In this document: positions 11,601-22,389 of the stretch, one piece after another
Position numbering within the stretch: the stretch's first letter is position 1
Layout of the letters: every line of letters begins with the position of its first letter
Assembly: GCF_000276665.1 (NCBI RefSeq)
Contig: NW_004955460.1
Coordinates: 4,387,915 to 4,451,914, forward strand
Reading direction: 5' to 3'
DNA from: Chinchilla lanigera
Lineage: Eukaryota > Chordata > Mammalia > Rodentia > Chinchillidae
Length of the DNA stretch: 64,000 bases
Position numbers and translations under genes: made by a program
Notes under the pieces: model-generated
Database searches by the model: none
What the model was told of the DNA's origin: nothing
Seen by the model: the letters and a program-made list of their open reading frames with translations, nothing else

Positions 11601-14587
11601 GCGGCTCAGAGCACGGAAGCATTCTGCACAGTATGTTTCCCTTTGGATGCTGTTAAGTGCAGAGGTGCAATTTAAGGAGAGGCATAAAAAGCCCAGTGGT
11701 TCCTGGAATTTCCTTTGTTTATCCATAGAGGGCATCAGTATTAGCCTTTCTCCTGCAGTTTTGGGCTGAAGGTGCCATACTGTGAGAGAAAGAGGCTTGT
11801 CCTCTGGACTGCTAATTTGAGCGAGACACAGATGGGGGAACAGGCTTCAAAGAAACCTAGTTATACTGAAATTTCAGGTACAATAGGAAGACTGAGCTCT
11901 TTTCGTGTCCTGTTGTTGGGTAATGTCTCCCCATGACACTAAACATATCAAGATGCACATGACTTCCCTTAATCTGCCCCTTATATTAGAGAAGCACCAT
12001 TTCCAATAACACAGTGTATAAGCTTTACAAATGATGGTTTGATAGAGAGAGTATATTAGAAAAATCATTGTCCAGAGGAAAATGTAGATGTTCTCAACTA
12101 CTCGGGAGGGATACAATTTTTTGTTATCAAGCAGAGAATATAATCGGAACTATACCTAAAAGCAAAAAATAAAGATGTGATAAATGCATATCAAATAAAA
12201 TATGGTCCCTTAAAGTGTGTCACCAAAGTTGTCAAAAATTCTGTGAGAAAACTAATCTAAAAAGTTTTAGACACTTATGTAAACTAGAATTTCCAAGACC
12301 AAGTCTTACGAATATTTAAAAGTGAGAATACAATAGATCTAATTGCTAGAAAAACCATATAAAATTATTAGGGTCTTCTCCTCCCTAGGGACTGGCTACC
12401 ACCTCTGTCTCTTGTCTACAATTTTTTTCAAAGTTTTCAAATTTGTTAATGTAGGGATTTCTTCTTTACCTAAATTAAAATGAGGAACGATTCACACTGT
12501 GTTTGAAAAGTAATCTGGAAACCAAAGGCAATCAAGTGAATACAAAAGGAATCTAAAATATAGGATAAAATGAAGAACCTTAACATAAAGGGCGCCCCTC
12601 AAAGCCCACTATGATTTTTAACACACATTATTATTTCTTAGTATATGGCATCTCATAAAGATACCTCTGAAAACATATTTCAGCAAACTTTTCATTCAGA
12701 TCTCTGACACTGCTAGATTTTTGGAAGCTTACTTCTCTAACCATGCAAATTAGTAAGAAGTAGAATATGAAATCTATAACAGTTTTCAATATTGAACAAT
12801 CTAAATAAATATTAAGAAGCCAAATTAATTATCTCTCTGTTGGTTCACTTGGAAGAAAACAAGTTGGAACTATAAGCTCCAGTCTAGAAAATGTATATGC
12901 TTTTTTTAAAAAAAAAAAAAAACACATGCAAAGTGTAGGAACAAATAATTCAGTGTCTGCAAGCCATGTTGAACTCATAATTGATTACATTTTAAAAGTC
13001 AAAGTGTTTACGTGGTATCTTCTACATCAGAGGGGCTTGAGTGTGGCTTTTGCCTCCCTGCAATTAATAATTTTATCTGACTTCTCTCCCTAGCCTCCTA
13101 AAATGAAATGGGCGATTTAGGATCTAACTCTTCCTATGTCGATAAAAACTTAAGCCAACAACAAAATACTTCTTTAGAGTGAAAGTGCTAGAACTTTGAT
13201 GCCTAGGTTTGGAAATTTTATATAAAGTAATATTCTTTGGAAGAAAAGGTAATTTGAAGGATTTTTTTGAAATGAGTATTTACAATATTCTTAAGTACAA
13301 ATCAGTATTTGACCCATAGAAATTTACAAAGCAAAGTTTCTCTGTGACATCTCTCTGATGTTTGACTTAGGGAGCATTTAAAATTAGGCAGAACCTCTTC
13401 TATTGAAAGTGGCAGAGATTCACCCAACTGTCAAGGCAGCTTTCTTTCTATAAGCTAAAAAATAAAGCCTTTCTCTTAAACTAAATAAGTGACTTTTTTA
13501 ACAAGGTAGTCTCTGCGATTATGTTGGCTTTTCTTTGAAGTTCGGGCATCTGACTGTCTCTTAACCTGCGAGCAAGCAATTCTCACTCTGCATGATATAT
13601 TACATCAGGTTAGTATATACACAGACATGTGCGTACGCACACAGACACATGTGAAAATAATTAAAAGCAAATGTTTCAGGGACAATTGTTCTGAAAACCT
13701 AATGTCACTCTGAACCATAAAGTGCTTCTCCAGCAGAGATATCTATCAACATCTATCACTCAGGCACCCGCCTCAACAACCTGCTCCCCTTTCTGATTAG
13801 AGATCACAGTTGCTTGAGTTGGCTTACAGAGTGTCATCTGTTTGAATGACAGATGTCTTGGCTGGAGTGGCAGTCTGCTTGTTCTTGTTTTGTTTATGAA
13901 ACAAAGATTCCTGAAAGGTCCCAGGCTGCCTCTTCTATGTTTAGTAGGAAGCTATCAACATAATGGTAAAGAGGAGAGGGGTGGAGGAGGTTTTGCAAAG
14001 CACCTATTTTCTTTTCTCAGCATCCTTTTAAAAGAAGCATTCGTCCTGATTGTGATAACTAAATGTTATTTCTTTGAGCAGTTCCTGTGGCCACCTTTAT
14101 TTACCTGGCATAGCGCGACTTGTATTGATATTTTTCAACCCTCCTCTCTAGTCTTTTGACTACAGATAATAACTCTTTACTCTCCTTCTCCTTAACAAAA
14201 GGCTGCGAAGCAACCCGAAACCGAGTCGATATTTATTCAATAAATGTTAACCAATTCTCACAATGCAACTGATTTTCTGATTATTATTACCATTTTCTTT
14301 TCTTGTTTATTTTTCCCCCAAATAATTTCCAGCCTGGGGAACACCAGCAATGTCTGGCAAATCAAAATGGGCAGCGAATAAGTTCCTTGTTGGTAAAAGT
14401 TTGGAGGACAACCTCCCAGCCAGCTGGGATCGGCTTTGGTGGCTTAGCACCTCCAAGATGCGAAACTCCTCTTTAGTACTTACAAGAAAATTGAATGAAC
14501 AACCGGGGAGAAGGGGGAGGGGGTGAGGGGTTGGATTGCTCTTCCGGACAACATGGTAGGACTGAAATGAAATACCTAGACAGACTT
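5636..14587. other. Repeat-poor intron, downstream side of the exon
   Basis: About 9 kb with no SINE, L1 or LTR recognised. Candidate conserved islands by eye are 5880-6420 (contains GATTAATTATACC), 8400-8900 and 13000-14500. Short ORFs (up to 105 codons at 13842-14159) have no recognisable homology. A perfect octamer ATGCAAAT followed by TAG occurs at 12743-12750, which may be chance. Confidence 0.45.
13835..13855. promoter_or_regulatory. Inverted pair of E-boxes (CATCTGT...ACAGATG)
   Basis: Perfect 7-bp inverted arms around a 7-nt spacer TTGAATG. CATCTG/CAGATG are E-boxes of the proneural bHLH type, and ATGACAG overlaps a MEIS/TGIF-like core. Located 0.7 kb downstream of the exon in gene sense. 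Function is inference. Confidence 0.3.
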
Positions 14588-14589
14588 AC

Positions 14590-14761
14590 CGAAGAGCTTG
14601 CTGGGAGTGTCCTCGTTGTCATTTGATTCCACAGGCGCAAGCAGGGACTCATTCAGCTCGCTGTCTGAAGTAGCAGCCTTGTCTTCACCTCTCAACTCCG
14701 CATTCATTTCACTCTGCGCTGACAGCAAGGGCTTACTGACTTGTCCAGCTATCATTGGATC
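14590..14761 (-). CDS. POU6F2: Internal coding exon of POU6F2 (N-terminal region)
   Basis: Seen: on the minus strand a pyrimidine-rich tract ending in CAG precedes GATCCAATG (exon start 14761), and the exon ends CTCTTCG before GTAAGT (donor GT at 14589-14588). The 172 bp are open in the frame starting with GAT: 57 codons plus one base, so it begins in phase 0 and ends in phase 1. The peptide starts DPMIAGQVSKPLLSAQSEMN, continues through AELRGEDKAATSDSELNE and ends DTPSKLFG. Known: this matches the N-terminus of POU6F2 (RPF-1), a nuclear POU/homeodomain transcription factor of retina and brain. The DNA-binding POU domain is encoded by later exons outside the window. The segment is acidic, Ser-rich and probably disordered. 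An in-frame ATG at 14755-14753 (MIAGQV) is the start of one described isoform; otherwise a short upstream exon supplies the start. From memory, other mammals have Pro in place of the Ser in NESLL and Ser in place of the second Asn in SNDNED. Confidence 0.93.
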
Positions 14762-14792
14762 CTGGGATGGGAGGAAAGAGAAGGGGAGGAAA
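14762..14792 (-). promoter_or_regulatory. 3' splice site and polypyrimidine tract of the POU6F2 exon
   Basis: Read on the minus strand, the 30 bases before the exon are almost all C and T (CTCCCCTTCTCTTTCCTCCC) and end CATCCCAG at the exon border. No other AG lies within the tract. This is a strong acceptor and fixes the exon start. Confidence 0.85.
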
Positions 14793-14811
14793 AAAAGTAG
14801 CTGCTTTAGAG

Positions 14812-14900
14812 TGCGTGTCCTCTCCCTCTCCTCTCTCTTCTTTCTCTCCCTCTTCCACACACACACACACACACTCTCCCTCTCTCCTCTCTCTCTTATC
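14812..14900. repeat. (CT)n/(CA)9 simple repeat just upstream of the exon
   Basis: The plus strand is a run of CTC/TCTC units interrupted by nine CA units at 14856-14873. In the POU6F2 transcript sense this reads as GA-rich purine sequence flanking nine UG repeats, 95-112 nt upstream of the acceptor. UG repeats are known binding sites for TDP-43 and CELF proteins. A regulatory role here is inference. Confidence 0.8.
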
Positions 14901-17785
14901 TCTGGCTGCTCCTGCTGTTATTGCTGGCTGCAGTCAAGTGAAGAGCTATTACAGATCCGATGAGTTCTCCATTACTCCCCACCCTATTAAAGCTCAACTA
15001 GCATGTGAGAGATTCAGGAGGCTTCAGAGGGAGAAAAAAAAGGAAAAGAAAAAGAAAAAAAAAAAAAAAAAACTTCTTTGAAAGCAACCTAACCAACACA
15101 GCTTTAATTGCGGGATATGCTTTTGTGCGAATGTTTTTACACCTTGTTCTGTCTTTAATGCAGTAAGAAAAAAAAAAAAAAAGTGCTGGGTTTGTACTTT
15201 AGCAACATACCTTTTTAGAAGGAGCACCCTATGGAGGAACCACGGGCTATTTTAAGAAGCCTTCTCCCTGGGGGAGAAGCAATTAAACTCTATCCCAAGA
15301 GCAGAGAAAAGAGACAGGGAGAAAAGAGACCTCAAAACGTTTTCAATGGAATAAAAGATATTTCTTATGTAAATTCCGTACGCACCCTTAGAAGTTGACT
15401 TCCCGTGTTCCAGTTTGGGAACAGAAGCCGACCCCAAATCAAATGAACATTTTAAAGCAAACAGCACACAACAAAATACACAAAAAAATGATTTTCAAAT
15501 TTTTTAAAAGAATTGGGAAAATACTTACAAACTGCGTTCAATAATTCAGATACCTAGTGCATCATAAACCCAGAGCATTAAAGAAAAAAAAAAAATCACC
15601 TCCAAAAGAAAAAAAAGGCAAACTTTTGCCCCCAATAATCTAGATCTGCTTTATCTTCAGTTTACTTAGGAGGGCATGTTAGGATCAGAAATATTTTCCA
15701 AGTGTAGCCTTTTTCCATTTGCAAACTAAGACGCATGATGTTGCTTTGGCATAAATATCAGATGCAGAAGGAGAGGAAAAGCAAGAGGTGCCCTTTTTTT
15801 TCATGATCTGGGAGCTATTTATTGCCAAGTTCATGCCTAAATGGTTCCTGAGCAGGAAACAGGTGACCAGCCCTGGAGCAGGTGGGGTGCGTTCTCCTGC
15901 ATCCTGTCATTACATTGGTTGCCGTATGCCTGTGGTTGTGTGTCTTTTTTTTTTTTTTTAATGTATTCATGCCTGAAAAGTGAATTTGATATGACACATG
16001 ATAATCTATGAAAATGTTAATCAATACAAATAGTTTAAGCTGTCATCAAATGCACTTCTTTAGTCAATACTCATACCACTGAAAACAATGTCACTGTCAC
16101 CAGGGCTTAATTTGCACCGCACTTAAATATTGGACTCTGTGCATCAATGCACTTCTTCTTCAAATACTGTAGGTAAACACATTTTCTCCCTATTTAAGGC
16201 TGAAGCACTCAGCACGCATTTAGCTGAGCCAAATCCTCCCTTTTGAATACCTTGATAGGTCCACTGGAGGGCAAAATTAATACTTAATTGAATCTCACAG
16301 TCATCAAAATAATCAATACTTTTTTATTATTTATTCTTTACAGTCTGTTGACTGTTTCAAACCTCTGAGGGAATGGTGGGAAGGATTCATGGCTTTGAAA
16401 CACTGTCATTTAACAAGGTAATTTTCAGAGGGGCATTAGGGGTTGTGAAACATATAATAAAACAAAAATGGTGGCTTATAATAGGGAGAAAGAAAAGAAT
16501 TATATTTCTGCCATCTAACAAAACAGGATAAATAAAAAAGCAAGTGCAGAGAGAGAGCAGGAAAGGAGGGGGATGCGGGAGAAAGACGGGCTTTTGAAGG
16601 GTTTTATCATATCAAGAGCAGAGTCTAGCTTTCATAATGCTGACATTTCTCATCCTGACAATCCTAAACAAGTGGAAAGGATGAGATCGCAGATATCATC
16701 TTTCATCACATTCCCCAGCTTAAGAACCGACATGACAGCTTCTCTCCCCTTTACACTGTTAATTACTAAATAAAATACTACTCTCTGTCAGCATCAGATT
16801 ATTGCAGATAGCAACCACAAACATTTCTCCATTGTTTTCCCCCTCTGAAACGATGATACCTACCTTGAACTCTTTAGAAAATAGATTAGACTTGTCTCAC
16901 TATATTGTAAATATTTGAAATAGAATCAATGTCATCAATGTGGGTGATTCACAGTATTGTCAGCCTAAATTTGCTGGTGATAGATTAGCATCTCATTCAC
17001 TGGGTTTTGTTGCTGGGAACTTGGGGCGACAAGGAGAAGTAAACAGAGGGAAAAGGAGGCACATAATTTTCAAAATGTCCCCAGACTTCTTTCTTATATA
17101 TTTAAGAGAAATGGCATGTTTGAATTCTTCTGGTTCAGTGAGTGGGCGAGGTACAGAAGGGAAAGGAAATACACTGCTTTATCTCATGGCATGTGTAAGT
17201 TTGCCTGTCATGTGATGCAGAGAGGCCAGGTTTAAATTCTGGAACACTCTCTTTATATAAGGCTGAATACTCAGTCTCTCTAATGTAAAGAAGGATATGT
17301 AACTTGTTCCCTTGCAGCTTGCATTCTCTGTGTCTGCCCTGCTCATTTGAGCATTTTAAAAGGTAATATTCACGGTAAACTTCGGAGGAGAAAGCCCTTC
17401 TTATGATACTCCAAATGTGACTATTCATGTATCAATGAATATCTGGAGAAACTTAAAAAGGAATGTTCACTTGCCTTATTTGCAAAGGGTCAAAACTGAA
17501 TCCCGAATCACACCAAGGCACTAAAAGGCAGCTGCTAAGTTCAAGTGCACTTAAATCTTTAAGATGCTCCGTCTGGCTGATGTGTGCAGAGCATGTACTG
17601 GCAGATGGTATATATTCACCGACCATTAGCTCTTTGTCCTTAAATTACTTTTATGTACCTCATACATGGCTAGATTCCCAACTAGGTCTCTCAGTAACTT
17701 AAGCACAGAAAATTCAGCCTTTGTTATTCAAGTGTTCATTTGATTTTTCACCTTACAAACCACTTTTACATTTTTCATGATGCAT
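14901..17785. other. Repeat-poor intron, upstream side of the exon
   Basis: No transposon recognised. Poly-A/A-rich tracts at 15035-15072 and 15168-15182. The rest is unique, with candidate conserved stretches at 15200-15800 and 16030-16900. No coding signal. Confidence 0.45.
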
Positions 17786-17813
17786 TTGTGATTGATACAT
17801 ATATCAATCACAA
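17786..17813. promoter_or_regulatory. 28-bp near-palindrome with TGATTGAT/ATCAATCA cores
   Basis: Perfect 12-bp inverted arms TTGTGATTGATA and TATCAATCACAA around a 4-nt loop CATA. Each arm carries TGATTGAT, the known PBX-HOX composite core. It lies just before a TA/CA microsatellite. Binding is inference. Confidence 0.4.
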
Positions 17814-17814
17814 C

Positions 17815-17875
17815 TGTGTATATATACATGTATATATATGTTGTGTGTATATATACACACACACACACTCACACA
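17815..17875. repeat. (TA)n/(CA)n microsatellite
   Basis: TGTATATATACATGTATATA then GTGTGTATATATACACACAC. Alternating purine-pyrimidine throughout. Confidence 0.85.
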
Positions 17876-18649
17876 GCATGGTTAAACAGCAAACCCCCAG
17901 TGAGGCAGAAAGCAGACAGCTTTTAATCACAGCTGCAGCCACTGGGGGAGTCCATTGGAAAATGTGTCACAAGCAGTCACACCAACTACAGTCTCAGAGC
18001 AATGGGGGAGTGCCACTTTCAAGTTGCACTCGGCTTGCAAGTTTTTCTCTCCTGCAAAGAGGTATAGCAATCTGTGCAATCCTTTCTGCTGGAGTGAAGA
18101 AAGTATTTGCCAAGCTGCACCTTCATAACTTTTTGCAGAAATGTAAGAGCTGCAACTTAAATGCATACAAGTCTCTGTAGCAGCAAGAGGGAACAGAAAT
18201 AGCTAGTGCAGGTGAAAAATGAAAGAGTTGGTGAAGATGTCCGACTTTAAAAATCTGCAAATGTTATCACTGCAGCAGAAATAATTTAGATTTCTCTGCA
18301 ATTTGTTTACGACCTTGGTAGAAGAAAGTGACTGCTCAAATTTGTAAGAGTGTTACAGGTACAAGACTAGGACATAGCATGTGGCAACACAGGACCCTTA
18401 CAGAAGACATCAGACCGAAGAACTCCAGACAGTGAAAAGGAGAAACCAAAGAGGAAGTTTCCATTAGCAAAATTCCAACAAAGAATATTTCACTATGTTT
18501 TGTAACAAACAAAAGAACTGCAGCCATCATGGGAACTACACAGTAATTATTTAAGATACCTCTGGATATTGTTAAAGGCTAAAAATAGATACCATTTTTG
18601 GAATGCATTTACCAGCAAACTTTCAGATATATCTAATGTTACCCAGGGC

Positions 18650-18760
18650 AACCAAGATACTAGCCCATTTTGTGGATAAGGATCTAAAGCTCAGAGAGGC
18701 TGACTTGATCCAAAGACCCACAATTGAGTGGTAAAACTGCATTTCTAACTCTGGATTTAT
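18650..18760 (-). repeat. MIR SINE, antisense, diverged
   Basis: CCATTTTGTGGATAAGGATC then AAGCTCAGAGAGGCTGACTT follows the reversed MIR core pattern. Confidence 0.5.
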
Positions 18761-19079
18761 CTCCAAAGATCAGCATCTTTAGTGGTAGGCACTGAGTGAA
18801 AAACACCAAGACTCATAGACTTAGTAAGTCATATGTATCCTTGAATTATCTGAGTACTTTGAATTATGGTCCAAGAAGTCAGTGAGGGGGAAAGAGTGTT
18901 TAGCTTGGATGGCTGTTAGCCACAGAAAGTGATTAATGCTACATTTGTCCCACAAAAAGTGGAGCAAAACTCTTCTCTGGCTGACTCTGCTTAGGTGAGA
19001 TCTGGGGGAAATAAGATACAAGAGACGGAACATCAGAAAGTATCCCATACCCAGCATTACAGTTAGCTTTATTTAGCTG

Positions 19080-19190
19080 CAGTTCCCGGCAGATAAAAGT
19101 AGCAAGTCACTTAACCACTGCTGATCTCGGTTTTCTCATCTGGAAAGTGTAAAAATTGGAATAAAATAGTGTTCTCCAAAGTGCATTCCA
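19080..19190 (+). repeat. MIR SINE fragment
   Basis: AGCAAGTCACTTAACCACTG then GGTTTTCTCATCTGGAAAGTG matches the sense MIR core order. Confidence 0.6.
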
Positions 19191-19789
19191 CAAAACACTT
19201 GTCCCAAAAGATATTCTGCAATAAAAGAGTTTCACAGTTGTGTCTGCAGCAAGGAAATCTACCAGGGAAAAAACAATCCAACTTGGTTTAACTTAAGAGT
19301 TTCCAAATTATCTGATCATGGGAGGCCTTTCCTTATAACATTTACCACAGTATCATCTAACAGATCTAGAATATGCCAGCTGAGGTTATGTATAAATTAC
19401 AGTATTAACTTTAATGACTCCATACCAACAAGCTAGAAGAGTTCTACAAGTGTATACCTTCCCAGTGCTTCTCACATTCCAATAATTTTACTAATTAATA
19501 TTCCTTAAAAGTTCATTTATGTGCGGACAGTGTACATTTGCATATGGTCTAGCATCTATTAACTGCATATATACTCACCGTGTACTAATGTCTGATTTCC
19601 TCTAATACAATGCCTAATTGCAGAGATTCAGTGTATTACCTAAAAGTTTTAGACCCTTGATTTGAAGAGCAGAGCGAGGGCACTGTAGTAAGGTAGAGAA
19701 TTCAAGTTGAGTTTTCACAAGGTTGCTAAAAATAACATCAAATAAACAGAGATAATTCAGCTCAGAGCCTTCAATAATTTAACCAACAG

Positions 19790-19915
19790 AGTTTCTGTAA
19801 GCATAATCACTCTCATTTTATAGTCAGAGAAACTAAGGATAACAAGATCATTAACTCAACAGAGCATGCGTGTCCAGGGGCAGCCACGCGTTAGAATACC
19901 CTTACCCCCAAGCTG
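19790..19915 (-). repeat. MIR SINE, antisense, diverged
   Basis: CTCATTTTATAGTCAGAGAA then ACTAAGGATAACAAGATCAT resembles the reversed MIR core. Confidence 0.45.
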
Positions 19916-21620
19916 AGCTTGAACGAGGTCCAGCAGATTTTTGTGTACATTGCAAACCAGCTAGGAAACTGGCAAGTCATTTGGCTTAGGAGGAAATATA
20001 AATAAAGACAGAAAGTCTTCAAAACTTCAAAACAATTCATTTGGTTGTGAAACACCAGCATATGGTAAAGTTATACAAAACAGATCTTTAAAATTCAACA
20101 GAAAGAAATTATACCCTTTACAAAAATTTATTAGATTTTTATCCTCTTAAAATGCCATATTTCAATATAGGAAAAATAGTAAAAACAAAGTACCGACAGA
20201 TAATTGAAGATACAAAGTCATGCTCTTTACTGGCTAATTTTTTGCACTAAACAGGTGAAAAAACAAAATCACAAATAATTAGTTGTAGGAAACCAGACCA
20301 TAGTGGATTGAGAGTAAAGGGAACTTCAAATACAAAATTTGTTACTTTAATCATGAGGAAAAGCAATTTTTCTTTCTTTTGTCAATTACCAAATATTTAG
20401 TTTAGTTCCCAATGTATTTAATGTACTGAAGACTATTTCCCCCCAGAAATTTAAGAATTTTCAACTGTCAACGTTTAATATTTTGTTATTCTGCAAATAA
20501 CTTTTTAAAAAGAACTCTTATTTCACTTTTTGTAATAAGACCATATTTTGTTTTTTATTCAAGCTTTTTCTACTGATGTAAGTATATATATTTATGAATT
20601 ATACATACATACTATAGATAGATATTTTCTATTGATATGTGTATATAAGTATATATAGTCTACCAAAAGAAATATACATCAAAAAAGAAAAACTTACATA
20701 AATATTTTAATACTAAATTTCTGAGATAGCATAAGATTAACACAATTTACCTTTGCCCTCCACAATTACAGGAGGTGCTCACAGTGGTGGCCTTTAGCTT
20801 CCAGGCATTTATTAGTATGACAAACTGCTGAAGTATGTATATTTTGTTTTGGTGGACTCTGTATATAGTTCACATTTTTGAAAATTTAAGCAGATCAGAG
20901 ACACTAAAAGCATCATAAATTTGCCTATCACTGATTATTTTATTTCAGATGTGACTTTTCTTTGGCTGCAAACTAAAATTATTTGAGAATAGCAGAAAAT
21001 ATCACATGTCTAGGAAATATTCAAGACAGAAATCTGCAAGATAATGAATTTAATTGTAGATCTTATGACTATATACTCTGTATTTTCTCACTGTTAATCA
21101 CAACTTGTGCTTCTGTCCTCAATCCAGTATTTCCAACTGCTTCTCTTTCTTTGTCCTGTTATGATTCATATGGCTGACATTTCATTTAATCCTGCCCCAA
21201 AATAATCAAGTATTCTATAAGTAAAGCTAAGCAAAGCATTCAAAACTCAAAGGAATCCTGGTCTTAAATAGTGTCCTCCTGAAGAAACTACAGGAGACCT
21301 CAAAGATGTTCTTCCATTTAATACCAATTACCACCAAGACTGTGAGAAAATTGCTGATTCTTTCCTCTTGGTTTCGGTACAAACATGGCTTTCCACATTT
21401 CCCGGGGGATACCGTGAGACTTCAGTGTACCCTATATTCACACGTTTTTCCCAATCTGATGACTTTAGGTAGGTACCAGCACTTAATCAGAATACATCTC
21501 AGACTGAAGTGAATTTACACTTAGCAATATGAATGTACAGTTGGTCAGGAGTTACAAACAACATCCTATTTCTGTCCCAAATAAAGCTTACATCCTAGTA
21601 TCTTAAAACTTCTAGCAGAG

Positions 21621-21729
21621 GGGCTGGGGATTTAGCTCAGCAGCACAGCCCCTGCCTGGCAAGCACAAGGTCGTGAGTTTGATTCTTGGTACCGAAAAAA
21701 AAACAGAAAAACAAACAAGCAAAAAAAAT
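21621..21729 (+). repeat. ID SINE, full length, perfect TSD
   Basis: GGGCTGGGGATTTAGCTCAG, then GGCAAGCACAAGGTCGTGAG, GGTACCG and a long A-rich tail. The 11-bp TSD TTCTAGCAGAG is identical at 21610-21620 and 21730-21740. Confidence 0.92.
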
Positions 21730-22087
21730 TTCTAGCAGAGATACCTATGCGCACATGTATGAACTCAAGATTGTAAACTTCTGCAATAGTAAATGATCCT
21801 GCCAACTCCTGGAATGGAAAGGTCCCTAGCCCACTCTCAGTTTTTAAAAATCATATTGGTTCCTCTTATCAGTTTTGTATGAAATCTTCAGGATACCTAA
21901 AGAAGGGATCTCACAGGACTGTCCATGCTACACATCTGCACCTCACTAATGCTATAAAATCATGCCAGTTTTCCTATTGGCTAATAACATGCCTTTTCAA
22001 AACACTTAGGCTAATAACTTGCCTTTTCATAATGTTTTTATGAGCCTGCTTTTAATGTTAAATGGCACTTCGGAGTGGCATTCGCTG

Positions 22088-22183
22088 TTTTTGTTTGTTT
22101 GTTTGTTTGTTTGTTTGCTTTTTTTTTTTTTTTTTTTTTGGTTTTTCTCCGGTACCGGGAATCGAACTCACGACCTTGTGCTT
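22088..22183 (-). repeat. ID SINE (antisense) cut by an assembly gap, with adjoining (TTTG)n
   Basis: A (TTTG)n run and about 22 Ts lead into GGTTTTTCTCCGGTACCGGG and CGAACTCACGACCTTGTGC, i.e. the 3' half of an antisense ID. The 5' half is lost in the N run. Confidence 0.85.
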
Positions 22184-22283
22184 NNNNNNNNNNNNNNNNN
22201 NNNNNNNNNNNNNNNNNNNNNNNNNNNNNNNNNNNNNNNNNNNNNNNNNNNNNNNNNNNNNNNNNNNNNNNNNNNNNNNNNNN
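22184..22283. other. Assembly gap, 100 Ns
   Basis: Exactly 100 N, the conventional size for a gap of unknown length. It falls inside an ID SINE; ORF translations crossing it are meaningless. Confidence 0.98.
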
Positions 22284-22385
22284 GCAAGAGTGATGGGATA
22301 AGTGCATTAAAAGCAAGTGGGAATATTTTGAGTGGGATTCATGGCAATATGTCCTTTTTAGTATAACACTTTTTTTTAATTTGAA
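22284..22385 (+). mobile_element. Mariner 3' end fragment
   Basis: GTGATGGGATAAGTGCATTA, GTGGGAATATTTTGAGTGGG and ATTCATGGCAATATGTCC match the end of the transposase gene plus the 3' end of the same mariner family as at 38591-39087 (shared GGGATAAGT, GATTCATG, TTTTTTAA order). Confidence 0.6.
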
Positions 22386-22389
22386 CAAT

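Larger units (their letters stand above)
1..14589 (-). other. POU6F2: POU6F2 intron downstream of the exon (partial)
   Basis: Inference from the minus-strand exon: everything from its donor GT (14589-14588) to the left edge is intron in the sense of the gene. No further POU6F2 exon was recognised here; the next coding exon (continuing after KLFG) must lie beyond position 1. POU6F2 is known for very large introns in other mammals, so 14.6 kb without an exon is unsurprising. No ORF in this stretch exceeds about 120 codons and none resembles a known protein. Confidence 0.8.
17880..21609. other. Intron sequence with scattered old MIRs
   Basis: Otherwise unique and AT-rich, especially 20100-20700. 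No coding or RNA gene seen. ORFs up to 146 codons near 17740-18180 run through the microsatellite and are not credible. Confidence 0.5.

Noticed and set aside
12743..12750. Perfect octamer ATGCAAAT as an autoregulatory POU site
   Set aside because: Several octamers occur across the window, some inside L1; an 8-mer is expected by chance at this length and POU6 proteins do not bind it specifically.
14576..14872. 98-codon minus-strand ORF spanning the exon and its upstream intron
   Set aside because: The part upstream of 14761 is the splice acceptor tract and the UG/GA repeat, and it begins at GTG rather than ATG. Only the exon portion is coding.
14880..15080. Alternative POU6F2 promoter or first exon just upstream of the exon
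   Set aside because: No CpG enrichment, TATA or conserved initiator that I can see; only GA-rich repeat and poly-A.
15529..15553. Possible 25-nt minus-strand exon ending at a GTAAGT donor
   Set aside because: The donor is good, but the acceptor (CACTAG) has its T-rich tract about 30 nt away and a weak local context; far less convincing than 58600-58621.
17740..18180. 146-codon ORF
   Set aside because: Its N-terminal half is translated from the TA/CA microsatellite; no homology seen.
22019..22388. ORFs of 72-116 codons containing X residues
   Set aside because: They run through an N gap, a (TTTG)n repeat and an ID element.
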